DNA from: Lepus europaeus
Taxonomy: Eukaryota; Chordata; Mammalia; Lagomorpha; Leporidae
Assembly: GCF_033115175.1 (NCBI RefSeq)
Contig: NC_084831.1
Coordinates: 44,114,002 to 44,178,001 of the forward strand
DNA length: 64,000 bases
Direction of reading: 5' to 3'
Shown here one piece after another: positions 20,800 through 32,402 of the stretch; position 1 is the stretch's first letter, and each line of letters begins with the position of its first letter. Position numbers and translations under genes: made by a program. Under the pieces are notes generated by a model. The model worked only from the letters and a program-made list of their open reading frames with translations, made no database searches and was not told where the DNA came from.

Positions 20800-22514
20800 C
20801 TGTTTTCTGCCAGGGTGTTAGGGTATTTGTAACATCATTCACGGGCCAGACAAAATTATCAACTTAAAAATGAGCCTGCTCTAGATTTATTGAATTTCAA
20901 GTCCCACCTGCAAGTCGGCTTGGCAGGGCCAGACCATATGATTTCACGGCCTTTATAGGGCCTGTAGGCTGGAGGTTCCCCAGCCCTGTTAGCAGGATAT
21001 AGATTTAAAGAACACCACCTAGGACCATGAACGGGGTAGATGCTTTCAGGAATTCACAGTCTTGGCATACCTTCTCTCCTTCTCACAGATGAGAATACTT
21101 GAGAGAGGCTGAGTTACCATTTGGGAGTGTGCTGGCCTTTGGGAGAACAGAGATGAGTGACTCTCTCATCATCCAGCAAGGACCCCTTCCCTCTCCCATC
21201 ACTCCCTTCTCTACACACGATTTGTGGTCTCTTGTTGCCTTGGAAACCTTCTCCACATGGAGTGTTGTAGTAGCTCAGACAATGCTGTAGCGGGGTGGGG
21301 TGGGGGATCACTGAGGTCACATCCCGGGTCAGTGTGACCCCAAGGGCAGCTGAAAGTTCTAACATGTAGGGCGATGCTTCCTGGGCTCAGACATAGCATG
21401 GTTCATAAACATAGCCAGGACATCCGCATCTTACTCCACCCAGGGGAGGGGACCTGAGGGTCCCCACGATGTCCAGGGCATCTCTTCCGACTGGCTTCTG
21501 ACAGAGCCCCTCAGTGTGGGTGGGGGCCTTGTCTGCTCCCGGTTCCATCTGTCCTTTCTCGTGAAAGGCGGTCTCCAGGTGAGCGCCGTTTCCTTGGAGA
21601 GAGAATGCTGAGGGAGTACTGCCTTCTGTAAGCGCATCTCAGGCAGAGAAGATGCCCTGTGGAGAAGCAGCCAGCGCCATCCCACAGCCTGGTCCACTTG
21701 CTAAATACCCTCCATCACCGGTTCTGGTTTTCACCAAGGCGTGAGTCCAAGGCAGCAGCCCTGCTGGAAGACAGAACTGGTGGTCAGCATTACGTACACC
21801 ATCTCATTTCATCCTGATGGTCGCCTGGTGAGATAGAAACCTTGGCAAAGGAAGACAAGGAAATGGTTTTCAGCGTATGTGTGGCAGAACCAGGATTCGA
21901 ACTTAGAACTTCCTGAGTCCAGGATTCGAACTTAGAACTACCTGAGTCCAAAGCCCTCATTTGTCAGGCCCTCCTGTGCCTTCCTAGGGTCCCAGTGGGC
22001 TGTTTTAGTCTTTCGGAGTCAGAATGGTGAAATCCTAGAAGGCTACAGGTGCTCCCATCCAGTTTCCCACCTGGGGCAGGAATCTCTAACCTCATTGAAA
22101 GAGGGTGCTCTCCCCTGTGGCCTGCACAAACTCTGCTGTGGTGGTGGGGAACTGACGTCTCTGACACCTCCGGTCACTTAGGGTTCATCTTACGCTAAGT
22201 GAAGGTTTGCCCCCTTGCAGCCTCCTCTGTTCTTTCTCACTCTGTCCTGGGCTCTTCCTCTGTCCCCAGACAGGTCAGCAGACACAGCGCCTGCTGCCCT
22301 GACTGACACCTGACCTGGGACACCTCCCCCAGTGCTCTGAGGGCCCTTCTAGAGTCTCCCTTCTTCCAGGTGCCCGTAGACGTCCCTCATGAAGGGTGGG
22401 GTCCCCTCTGACCACAGGTCTCCCAGGTAACAGCCTATGAACAGTAAGCATATCTCAAAAGAGAAAACTAAGCTTAATTCGAGTATTGTAAGAGCTACAA
22501 AGGACAGGAAGGCA
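20800..22514. other. SHISAL2A intron 1, mostly unique sequence
   Basis: SINE-free for 1.7 kb. Weak traces of ancient repeats lie near 20830-20980 and 21770-21960. No coding exon or RNA gene was recognised. Confidence 0.4.
21890..21947. repeat. 29-bp tandem duplication
   Basis: Two adjacent copies, 21890-21918 and 21919-21947, both starting ccaggattcgaacttagaac and differing at one base (t/a). They lie in a MIR-like context. Confidence 0.9.
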
Positions 22515-22935
22515 TCAAAACGTTTGTGGAAAAATGTTCACAATCTCATTTTTTAAAATGTAAGCATCCCTTTATTTTTTTAGGATTTTTATTTATTTGA
22601 GAGGTAGAGTTACAGACAGTGAGAGGGAGAGACATAGAGAAAGATCTTCCATCCTCTGGTTCACTCCCCAAATGGCCACAATGGCCAGAGCTGGGCCGAT
22701 CTGAAGCTAAGAGCCCAGGAGCGTCTTCCGGGTCTCCCATGTGGGTGCAGGGGCTCAAGCACTTGGGCCATCTTCTACTGCTTTCCCAGGCCATAGCAGA
22801 GAGCTGGATCAGAAGAAGAGCAGCCAGGACTAGAACCGGAGCCCATATGGGATGCTGGCACCGTAGGTGGAGGATTAACCCATTTCACCACAGCACCAGC
22901 CCCTGAACTATCTTTTAATTCCATTTTCCCCTTTT
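22515..22935. mobile_element. Second inverted-repeat (MITE-like) element, split by a SINE
   Basis: Left part 22515-22573 (tcaaaacgtttgtggaaaaa) and right part about 22902-22935 (cttttaattccattttcc) match the terminal sequences of the element at 3163-3940. The outermost part of the right terminus is lost. Confidence 0.45.
22574..22901 (-). mobile_element. CSINE, older type
   Basis: Antisense full-length copy, 'tttttttaggatttttatttatttg' to 'ccacagcaccagcccc', placed inside the element at 22515-22935. Confidence 0.88.
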
Positions 22936-23866
22936 TAAAGCCCCCTTGTTCTATACACACAATGTGGAAGATGTGAAATAGAAGAACTCATGAGTGACTC
23001 ATGACTGACCAGTGTTTTAGTTTGAGTTTCCCAAAAGACTCTCAGAAGATGTCATGGCAAGTGGTTTACAGGGACAGTGACCCTATAAAGGTAGAGAAGT
23101 GAGATCGGGAAGGAGAGAAGCCAACAGCAGATGTATTCCCCAGCAAGTCACACTGGCGCTCTCCAGAGCCTGATCCACCCTGCCAGGCGGGGGAGGCCAT
23201 GCACCCCGGAGTTATCCCCTCTGAGAGCCAGGTTCTGTCCATCATTGATGAGGGCCAGCAGGGGACAGAAGGCATGAATTATCCCACGCTTCTGATCTGT
23301 CCAGTGTGTACACAGAGCCTGTTCTGGGCGTAAGCAAGCCCTCGGGCAAAGAGAAATGAATGCTGGCCAGAATATTCCACAATGGTAACACCCAAGGGAA
23401 CACAGACAGGCCATCCCCAGCCTTCCCTCCACCCAGAGACAGCCAGTTAGCAGTCTGGTGTATTTCTAAATCTTTATCCTGCCTGTCTATGTGTACTTTG
23501 GTGCATTTGTTTATTGAGTTAAGTTGGAGTGATGCTATAGATTAATAGGGGGTCCTCCTCTTTTCACTTAACGTTATAAGAATGTATCCATGATCTTAAC
23601 TAGTATTTGAAGTATTTAATGGCTCAATACTGTTCCATCACAGAAGTGCCCAAAAACTTAGCTGTGGGAAGGCAGATTCTTCAAAGCTCTAAGATGTTCA
23701 GAGGAAATCAGCCATCAGCTGAGAGTGAAATTCCTGTAGAAGTGTCAAGGGCAGGAGTCTGGAGCTAGAGGTGAGGAAGGGAAATGACAGGCAGCCTGGA
23801 AGAATAGTGGCAGGCAGGAAGGAACAAAGCCTGGTGCAGACACACCCCTTCCTATTGGGAGGGGTG

Positions 23867-23925
23867 GCTATGGGGGTGCAGTGGTTAAGCCGCGGCCTGG
23901 AACACCCACAGTACCGGGGGAGAGC
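23867..23925 (+). mobile_element. CSINE head fragment
   Basis: 'ggggtgcagtggttaagccgcggcctgg' resembles the 5' head of an older copy. The rest is absent. Confidence 0.5.
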
Positions 23926-24104
23926 TTCTGACAGTGCCCTGACACATGGCAGGCACTCAGTATTTGCCAGCTACACACTGCCAGACCCTGTTCAAGGCGA
24001 AGATGAAGCTGCTTAAACATGGTCTGCTCCGCCTTCAGGGGCAGAGGACTACGTTGAATACTTAACGCGTGCTCAGAACAGTCAGTGCACTCATCCTCAC
24101 CACC

Positions 24105-24215
24105 AGCTGCAAGGTACTGTGTGCGGATCATTTTCACTTTTCAGATGAGGAAGTGGAGACTCCAAAAGTTAAATACCTGTACCAAGATCTCCCAGGGAGT
24201 CCCAACCTCGTTGGT
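24105..24215 (-). mobile_element. MIR fragment
   Basis: 'cattttcacttttcagatgaggaagtggag' and 'accaagatctcccaggg' match reversed MIR. Confidence 0.65.
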
Positions 24216-24550
24216 CCGATCCCAAAGCCCCTTCCTTACTCTTTCCCTAACAGCCCTGAGTAAGGTGTCCTGCCTGTGTGGGTTGGCCTGGCTTGAGGAC
24301 AGGGGGAGAGAAGTATGACACGACATTTGGGATAAGCCTCCGAGGACAGGTACAGCACCATCATGGGGAGATGATGGGGAGGGAGCCTGTGAAATAGGAC
24401 AGACAGGGCCCCTAGGTATCTGAGCCAGGAGACAGTTTTCTGGAAAGTAGAAATGATATAATAAATCTATATTTGGTCTCTGCCTCCAGTGCATGAGACA
24501 GAGCAGTTGAAACCCTTGGAGATAAGGATACTAGAAGAATCTTCTGTTCT

Positions 24551-24920
24551 TTTTTTTTTTTTTTTAATTTTTTTTTTTAATTTTTTTTATTTTTGACAGG
24601 CAGAGTGGACAGTGAGAGAGAGACAGAGAGAAAGGTCTTCCTTTTGCCGTTGGTTCACCCTCCAATGGCCGCCGCGGTAGGCGCGCTGCGGCCGGCGCAC
24701 CGCGCTGATCCGATGGCAGGAGCCAGGTGCTTCTCCTGGTCTCCCATGGGGTGCAGGGCCCAAGGACTTGGGCCATCCTCCACTGCACTCCCTGGCCACA
24801 GCAGAGAGCTGGCCTGGAAGAGGGGCAACCGGGACAGGATCGGTGCCCCGACCGGGACTAGAACCCGGTGTGCCGGCGCCGCAAGGCGGAGGATTAGCCT
24901 AGTGAGCCGCGGCGCCGGCC
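24551..24920 (-). mobile_element. CSINE, younger type, near-consensus
   Basis: A perfect 16-bp duplication, aagaatcttctgttct, at 24535-24550 and 24921-24936. The body has intact CpGs in its head (ccgcggcgccggcc), which implies a recent insertion. The tail is T-rich with two A interruptions. Confidence 0.95.
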
Positions 24921-25289
24921 AAGAATCTTCTGTTCTAATATTTGGTCTGTGATCCCAGGCTCCTGACACAGCACCCCTAAATCCTTCATAATTTCCTGGG
25001 TGATGGAAGCATCTTTTGTTCTGATGAGGTGCTACTGGTGGGCTCCTGGAGAGCCTCAGAATGGGGGCTGGTTGCCAGGGGAACCAACCATGTGATTCCA
25101 GGGTTGGAACTCACAGCCCCATCCCCCAACCTGCGAGGAGGGAAGGAGGACTGAAGGTTGCTTGACTGGCCATTGATGGCATCTGCCATGCCTACATCAG
25201 GAAACCTCTGTAAAAAACAAAACAAAACAAAAATACAAAAGGACAAGTTTCCAAGAGCTCCCAATTCTGGACATGAAGAGAGCCCTGGA

Positions 25290-25640
25290 AGGGTTACTGT
25301 TGAGGGCACGGGAGCTCCTTATCCCTCTCCCAGACCTTGCCCTGTGCGTGTCTTCCATCTGCCCACTCATCTGTATCTTTTGTAATATCTTTATGATAAA
25401 CGAGTACAAGCAAGTGTTTCCCTGTGGTCTGGGAGCCCATCTAGCAAATTAAACCCAAAGGCACACCAAAGGTCTTAGGCACACCAGTGTCTACACCTGA
25501 AGTGCGGGGCAGTATTGTGCGACTGAGCCCCCTGCCTGCGGGATCTGACACTTTCAGGTGGACAAGGTCAGAATTGAGCTAAATTACAGGATACCCAGCT
25601 GGTATTGTTTGGAAAAACACCCCCACTCCCCATACCTGCA
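25290..25640 (+). repeat. Old retroelement-type repeat, unnamed
   Basis: 'ttttgtaatatctttatgataaac', 'tttccctgtggtctgggagc', 'gactgagccccctgcctgcggg' and 'gtcagaattgagctaaatta' form a familiar mammalian repeat layout that I believe is LTR-derived. I cannot give the family. It has no coding capacity. Confidence 0.4.
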
Positions 25641-25909
25641 GCATCAGAAGTTGGGTAAGGGAAAAAACTCTAAGCAACCAAAGCCAGACTGGGGAAAGAG
25701 GCAAGGAGCTGGAGGCTGAGGGCCCAGCAGTGAGGAGACTTCTTGGACATAGAGTTGACACTGGCATAGTCAGAAGACCCACAGAAGTTACCTTACCAAT
25801 TACCTTGAGGTTGAAGTATCGGTTTTTAACTAAGGCAGGCCTGCCACGTGTCTTCATCATTAAGAAACAGCTCTGTGGAAGGTAAGGGACCTTAAAGACC
25901 ACCTCCAGG

Positions 25910-26180
25910 GGCTGGCGCAGTGGGTAAAGCCACCTCCTGCTAAGGCTGGCATCTCATATGAGTGCTGGTTCCTGGTTCCGGTCCCAGCTGCTCCACTTCC
26001 AATCCAGCTCCCTGCTAACATGCCTGGGAAAGCAGCAGAGGATGGTCCTAATGTTTGGGTCCCTGCATCCATGAGGATGGCGTGTTCTGTGAACCAGCAG
26101 ATGGAGGATCTCTCTCTCTCTCACTGTCTCCCCATCTCTCTCTCTCTGTCACTTTGCCTTTCAAGTAAACAAAATAAATC
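25910..26180 (+). mobile_element. CSINE, older type, internally deleted
   Basis: Head 'ggggctggcgcagtgggtaaagcc' to the tail 'caagtaaacaaaataaatc'. The 3' half is shortened. Confidence 0.82.
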
Positions 26181-26182
26181 GT

Positions 26183-26515
26183 TGCCAGTGCCTCGGCTCA
26201 CTTGGCTAATCCTCTACCTACAGCGCTGGCACCCCAGGTTCTAGTCCCGGTTGGGGCGCGGGATTCTGTCCGGTTGCTCCTCTTCCAGGCCAGCTCTCTG
26301 CTGTGGCCCGGGAAGGCAGTGGAGGATGGCCCAAGTGCTTGGGCCCTGCACCTGCATGGGAGACCAGGAGGAAGCACCCAGCTCCTGGCTTCAGATCGGT
26401 GCAGCACGCCGGCCATAGTGGCCATTTTGGGGGGTGTACCAACAGAAGGAATACCTTTCTCTTTCTCTCTCTCTCTCTCACGGTCTAACTCTGCCTGTCA
26501 AAAAAAAATTTTTGT
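26183..26515 (+). mobile_element. CSINE, younger type, directly after the previous copy
   Basis: 'gccagtgcctcggctcacttggc' head and ctgtca-A tail. It was inserted at the A-rich tail of the older copy, giving a head-to-tail pair. An (AAAT)n run follows. Confidence 0.87.
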
Positions 26516-26716
26516 TAAAATAAATAAATAAATAAATAAGACCATCTCTGCTCCCTGGGGTGGAAGCCGGTCGAGGAAAGCAGGCAGAGGAGAGAAGAAA
26601 GGGAACATGTGCCAAACACTGGGTGCACGGAGCCGGTCACGCTGTGTGTGCTGAGTGCTCAGCCTGTCATGTTGTTGATGTGCCGTCCCCTGCTTAGGCA
26701 GAGCGGGCCTGTGTGA

Positions 26717-27058
<342 letters not shown>

Positions 27059-27464
27059 TGACCTTGGGCTCCTTTGCCTCTCCTCAGGTGGACATTGCCA
27101 CGTGCTCAGGATGCTTCGAGTAGTTTAGTGTCATCACGCAGGAATTAATCCGTGTTGTAGGATTTGTAAGATTCTGTTTTAATTCTAGCCTTAGGGAGTG
27201 CAAGCCGATTTTTAATATTATCCCTAACAACAGAAAATAAGAACTTGCTTCTCCCCACGCTTAGAAATGAAATATAGGTATTTTTGTTTTTTGTTTTGTT
27301 TTGATAACCTGATGATTCTGGTCATTGAGACTACCTATTCCTTTGCTAGCATAAACTATAAACCAGTGCAGCTTTCATTGCATACAGTTTTACCTCCTCT
27401 TGCATTGTACCGTGACAGATACAGGTTCCTACTGGCAATAGATTTTTCAGTGTAGTTTGTAGAC

Positions 27465-27600
27465 AACATTCGAAATAGATATTATCTCCATTTTCCAGAT
27501 GAGAACACCAAGGCACAGAGAGGTTTGTAACTTGTTCAAAGGTCACAAAGCTGATAGCTGGGCCTGAGATTCAGCCTGTGACTTTCTGCCTCCAGTCTTC
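27465..27600 (-). mobile_element. MIR SINE
   Basis: 'attatctccattttccagatgag', 'aaggcacagagagg' and 'aaaggtcacaaagctgatagc' match reversed MIR closely. Confidence 0.78.
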
Positions 27601-27609
27601 TCTGTCTTC

Positions 27610-27957
27610 TGCCCACCCCACAGGGTCTGCACAAGTGTGTAATCAACTACAACGCGGTTTGATATGAAATGTGTCCATTTGAATTAGCGTGGGATAAGTA
27701 TAGAAATTGGTAAAGCAAAACAGAGGAGAAAAAGTATCCCAGCATAGGGCAAATAATGGCCAAAACCATGTAGGCAGGACTGAGTGAGACTCCTGCAGTA
27801 GGGAATGGGGCCAGGCAGGAGAAGAGGGGATGGAATTTAAGCTTCATCAAAGAAGAAAGGGCGGCAAGCCTGTGGCACACAGAAGGGCAGTGGGCAGTAG
27901 CTAGGTCTCCAAGACAGCCATGGGGCTGAATACTGTCATTTGTTAAGAACTGAATGA
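27610..27957. other. SHISAL2A intron 2, nothing recognised
   Basis: Unique-looking sequence without repeats or exons that I can support. Confidence 0.4.
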
Positions 27958-27967
27958 CTGATTTTCT

Positions 27968-28322
27968 TTCTCTTTTTTTTTTTTAAGATTTATTTATTTA
28001 TTTATTTATTTGAAAGGCAGAGTTACAGAGAGAAGGAGAGAGAGAATGAGAGAGAGAATCTTTCATCTGCTGGTTCACTCCCCAAATGTCTGCCAACAGT
28101 CCGGGCTGGACCAGATGGATGCCAGGAGCCCTGAATTCCATCTGGGTCTCCCACGTGGGTGCAGGGGCCCAAGGAATTGGGCCATCTTCCACTGCTTTCC
28201 CAGGCCATTGCAGAGAGCTGGATCTGAAGTAGAGCAGCTGGGACTTGAACCGGCGCTTATATGGGATCTTGACATCGCGGGCCGTAGCTTAACCCACTGT
28301 ACCACAGTACGGGCCCTGAAGG
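27968..28322 (-). mobile_element. CSINE, older type
   Basis: Flanked by ctgattttct at 27958-27967 and 28323-28332. Full length, with a (TTTA)n tail on +. Confidence 0.88.
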
Positions 28323-28691
28323 CTGATTTTCTAGCTTAACAATGCAAATGCAACAAGCAACAGTTCAAGAACCCTTCTCGGATCCTCCTGACCATGAGTA
28401 ACCCTGCTGTGTCTAAACAGTGCAAGGACAAGGGCAGGTGGCTCTTCAGGGCAGTAGCGGTCAATTTGACACATTTGGTGTCAAGGAATTTTATACTTAA
28501 TTATATACTTCCTGGGGTTGGGAAGACCTGGGAGGTGGTAGGGAATAGGAACAAAGCCTTACACAGACCCAGCCTAACCTACTGGGCCACAACACTCCCT
28601 TGCTCTCTCTCGTGTCCACCCCAACCCCCCACCCCATCCTTCAACTCTTAGAGAGAAACATGAAGGTTAATGAAAGACAAAAAACCTGTCT

Positions 28692-28983
28692 GGGGCAGGC
28701 GCTGTGGGTTAACCCACGCTGCATGCACACTGGACTGTTCATTTGAGTCCTGGCCATTCTGCTTCCAATCGAGCTCACTGCTAATGTGCCTGGGAAAACA
28801 GCAGAGGATGGCCCGAATATTTGGGCTCCTGCCACCCACATGGGAGATCTGAATGGAATTCCTGGCTCCTGGCTGTGGCCTGGCCCAGTCTCTGCTGTTG
28901 TGGGTATTGAGGGAATGAATCAGTGAATGGAAGACCTCTTTCTCTGTCATTCTGCTTTTCAAATAAATAAATCTTAAAGAAAA
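28692..28983 (+). mobile_element. CSINE, older type
   Basis: Head 'ggggcaggcgctgtgggttaacc', core and the tail aaataaataaatc. Confidence 0.86.
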
Positions 28984-29027
28984 AAGACCAAACAGAACCT
29001 ACCTATCTGGTGGGACATGGCATATGT

Positions 29028-29250
29028 GTGGAAAGGAAAATGTCAGTTCTTCCAAAATTAATCTATGCAGAAAAATCCCGACAAAGTCTTACACGGAATT
29101 TGCTCAGTGAATTCTACACTTGATCTTAGCCAAAAGGCCGAGAAGCAATTGCCCAGTGAATTCTAAGATTAATCTAAAGTACACAGGTATCAGAATGACT
29201 ATGGCAATTTTGGAAAACAAAGAAGAGAGACTTGCTGGTCAGGCACAGGA
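29028..29250 (+). mobile_element. L1 ORF2 fragment hosting a U2 snRNA insertion
   Basis: 'aaaatgtcagttcttccaaaattaat' style text followed by 'cagaatgactatggcaattttgg' is decayed L1 ORF2 sequence. It is interrupted at 29114-29149 by U2-derived DNA. Confidence 0.65.
29114..29149 (-). pseudogene. U2 snRNA 5'-end fragment (nt 1-36), 3'-truncated retro-insertion
   Basis: Read on -, the 36 bases match the first 36 nt of vertebrate U2 snRNA, with 33 consecutive identities from nt 4 to 36 and one C-to-T change at nt 3, a CpG-decay site. The remaining ~150 nt, including the Sm site, is absent. Flanks ttgctcagtgaattct and ttgcccagtgaattct (about 29100-29115 and 29149-29164) form a target-site duplication with one mismatch. 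snRNA pseudogenes lacking the 3' end are a known class, thought to arise from internally primed reverse transcription. It is not a functional gene. Confidence 0.9.
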
Positions 29251-29538
29251 TGTGCTCTTGTTCGCAGAGCTCATGTTTATGTTCATTGTTTATTTTTGCC
29301 TCTGGGATGCCGTGATAGGGCATTTGAGGAGCTGGAGTTGGGGGGATACAAATCTCCCTCTGGAGACATCACTGTCCCCTGCACCTCCGCCCCACGTGAC
29401 CACACCATGTCACTAACTCATACTGCACTGTCTACCCGCCTGAGTCTTCTTTATTCACCCTACTGGGAAGTCAGATGCAGGACAGTTGAAAAGGACATAA
29501 GCTTTGTCAGTGAAATACGGGCACAGAATTGGGCAGTG

Positions 29539-29742
29539 CAGTGGCTCTCAACCAGGTGCTGACCACTGGGTACCTGGGCACTAAGTGGCGTTTGGTTGTC
29601 ATAGTCGGGAGAGGGATGACACTGGTACCTACTGGCACAGGCACAGGCATGCTGGGAAAACACCTGCCCCTCAGAAAACAATACCCCGTAACAAAGAGTT
29701 GTTGGCCCCAAATGTCACTTGTCCCAAAGTTGAGAAACTCAG
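29539..29742 (+). mobile_element. MER20-like hAT-Charlie element
   Basis: Terminal inverted repeats cagtggctctcaacc and gttgagaaactcag bracket about 204 bases containing 'gtttggttgtcatagtcggg' and 'caaagagttgttggcccca', the layout of MER20. The assignment is by memory of the consensus. Confidence 0.65.
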
Positions 29743-29759
29743 GAATAGAGAGTTCAGAA

Positions 29760-30520
29760 ACAGACTAACTAAATATGAAAAATTTATTTTTTTTACATGA
29801 AAGAAACAACTTGGCAAATCTTCCTGAGTCTAATACAAAACACACCATATATAAATCTCAGAAACAAGTGATGGGCTGCAAAGATATAATAAACACAAAT
29901 GTCTATACACCTACACATAATTGATCCTTACTCTCCTCAGATTCCATATTTGGGAATCTTTTTGCCTAGTTGCTAAACTTACTTGTCACCTCTCCGTCCC
30001 TAGTAGAGGCACTCTGAGGTCGTTTGCAGATTCGGGCACGCTCAGAGCGGCCGCCTGTGCTCCCAGGAGACGGTAGCAAGGCAGAGCTCAGCCTTCCTGT
30101 TTCAGCCCAGTCATCAGGTGTCCTTCCCGCAGTCTATTTAGTGCCACGATGGCTGTATTTTTGTGGATGATGTCACCGTTTAAAATGGGCTGCATGCGTA
30201 GCACTGAAGTGCTGAGCACAAGAAGGCTGTGCCGCGCCTGGCAGGAGAAACGTGTGAGTTAGGCTTCATTCAGGCAGGAGTTACGGTGTGTTGGCTGCAA
30301 GTTTAGTGTTAATGAGTTAATTACGTACATCAATAAGGAGTCTCTTAACAGAAACACTAATAAGCAAAGTTATGTATCCATTGGTTAACAAAAATGTGAC
30401 AGATTGCTCAGAGGGCCCTTACCTTGGGTTTTCCCTAGCAGTGACCGTTCGGCATTTACTAATTCAGTGTTGGCGGTGACTTTATGGAACATAGGTCCTG
30501 TGCGTAATGAGAACTGACTG
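29760..30520. other. SHISAL2A intron 2, nothing confidently recognised
   Basis: A CpG-containing segment (30000-30260) and AT-rich flanks. No exon, SINE or RNA gene is supported. Confidence 0.4.
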
Positions 30521-31030
30521 TATGTAAAATATGACAGGATTGATACCTAGAGTATAAAAGCACCCCTTTAAACAAATGAGAAAAGTGTAATCCACACACA
30601 CACAAAATCACAGATGCCCAGTATACACAAAAGGATGTTCAACCTTACTCATAATCAGGAGGAAGCAATTTAAACATTACTTCTTTAAAACAATTACACT
30701 GCCAAAAGTGCAGAAGTGGTTCACGTGGGAGGCGAAATGGGTCCTCTCCGTGCTGCTGGTTAAGAGTATACATCGGTATCACCAGTTTGTAGAGCAGCTT
30801 GACATCTGCTGACACTAGAAATGTATCCTGTAACTCAGTGATTCTGTTTCTGGTTATCTGCTTTAGAGAAATCACTGTATTAGGAGAGAACTTGTAGGAT
30901 AGATATCAGGATAGCCGGTCAGTTGGAAGCACACTGAGTGTCCACCACTGTTGAAATGGGTGGATAAACCGTGGTGTAGTGTAATAGTGAAATACAACAC
31001 GGTAGCTAAAATGAACTAACTAAATAGACC
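30520..31030 (+). mobile_element. Old LINE 3'-end fragment (L1/HAL1-like)
   Basis: 'acacaaaaggatgttcaacc', 'gtggataaaccgtggtgtag' and 'gaaatacaacacggtagc' follow the typical order of an ancient L1-type 3' region. Confidence 0.55.
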
Positions 31031-31064
31031 ATCTCTTTTGCTTCTCACAGCTCTTGGGGAAAGT

Positions 31065-31150
31065 ATAGATCTTACTATTACTTCCATTTTACAGATAGGG
31101 AAACTGAGGCTCGAAGTCACCTGGTGAGTGAGTGACAGAGCCAACTCCAC
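31065..31150 (-). mobile_element. MIR fragment
   Basis: 'ttccattttacagataggg', 'aaactgaggctcgaagtcacc' and 'gagtgacagagcc' are reversed MIR. Confidence 0.72.
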
Positions 31151-31235
31151 CTCGACCCCTCCTCTCCTCCTCTCTGTCACTGTGAAAAGGAAGTCCCTGT
31201 CATGTGCCAGACACTGTTTTTTGTTTTTGTTTTTG

Positions 31236-31535
31236 CTTTTTATTTGAGATACAAAAAGACGGAGCTCATTGGTTCACTCCCTAAATGCCCACAAAAGTCA
31301 GGGGAAGCTGAAGCCAGGAGCAGGCTCTTGCACATGCGTGATAGAAACCCAATTACGCAGCCTGCCTGGGTCCTCATTGGCAAGGAGGTAGCATGCGTGA
31401 TAGAAACCCAATTACGCAGCCTACCTGGGTCCTCATTGGCAAGGAGGTAGAATCAAGAACCAGAGCCACAGATCAAACCCAGGTGCTCTGATGTGGGAGG
31501 CAGGTGTCCTAACCGATGGCTTAGCTGCAGGCCAA
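31236..31535 (-). mobile_element. CSINE, old divergent, with internal tandem duplication
   Basis: Antisense copy recognised by 'attggttcactccc', 'gaagccaggagcagg' and a decayed head. A 59-bp segment is duplicated inside it at 31333-31450. Confidence 0.7.
31333..31450. repeat. 59-bp perfect-register tandem duplication
   Basis: Copies 31333-31391 and 31392-31450 begin catgcgtgatagaaacccaa and differ at one base (g/a). They lie inside an old SINE that has no such duplication elsewhere. Confidence 0.95.
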
Positions 31536-31594
31536 AGGCATGCCCCTTGGCCGCTATGGGAAGCTTTACATGCGCCAGCTCATCTCATCCTCCA

Positions 31595-31705
31595 GCCTCC
31601 CTGTCACTGTCACCCACTTTACAGATGTGAAAAGAGGTCTAAGAGAACCGGGATGACTTGTTCAAGGAGTCACAGCTCGTGGACTGTGGAGCTAGAATTC
31701 AGGCG
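31595..31705 (-). mobile_element. MIR fragment
   Basis: 'cactttacagatgtgaaaag', 'gacttgttcaaggagtcaca' and 'ggagctagaattcagg' match reversed MIR. Confidence 0.6.
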
Positions 31706-32402
31706 TGTGTGTTTCCATCTCCAAGGGCCCGCCAGGCCAGGACCCGGGGCTGCTCCGGGGCGTGCCCCGCTCCCCTGCTCCTCTCCCTCCAGCCTCGCTG
31801 GCTCCAGGGGAAGGCAGTTCCTCCCTTGAGTGTGTGAACAGAAGCAGCCTCCCCCTTCGCGCTGCTCAGCCCCCAGCTGGACCCCCCAGTCACTAGGGTC
31901 GGGACAGCATGTACTCTTGCTTCTTTGCTTCTTAAGATGGAAACTGCATTTCCTGACCTTTTACTAAATGATAGCTGTAGGATCTGTTTGCTCACACTCA
32001 GTTCCTTGTTTCTCCATTCGTCTTCATTGTGTTTTGCTGTGCTTCCCTCTCTACCTGACACAGTCACCAGGAGCCGCCAGGCCCTCCTCCTGCTCCGAGA
32101 CCATTTCCAGACCCATGGCTCGGCATTGCTCATAGCGGCATCCCTAACAGACTGGCCTTCCTGTTGGCTCTCATGCTGTGCAGTGGGACATGTAGTGCGC
32201 ACATCACCCCCATTTCACAGCAGGAAAGACCAAGAGCACTGCAGTTAATTCAATGTGGGAAAAAATTAGTGTTTCATAAATGCAGTCTAGGGGCGCACAG
32301 CAAGTTCGGAGAAAAGGAAAGAGAAGGATGAGGCCACTCTACTTTCTACCCCATTTTTAAAGGTAAAATTATCTTTTTAATTCTATTTTACACAAACTTT
32401 TC
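31706..32402. other. SHISAL2A intron 2, nothing recognised
   Basis: Unique-looking, moderately GC-rich at the left. Short open frames have no domain content. Confidence 0.4.

Noticed and set aside
29114-29149. Functional U2 snRNA gene
   Set aside because: Only the first 36 nt are present, with no Sm site, no proximal sequence element and no 3' box.
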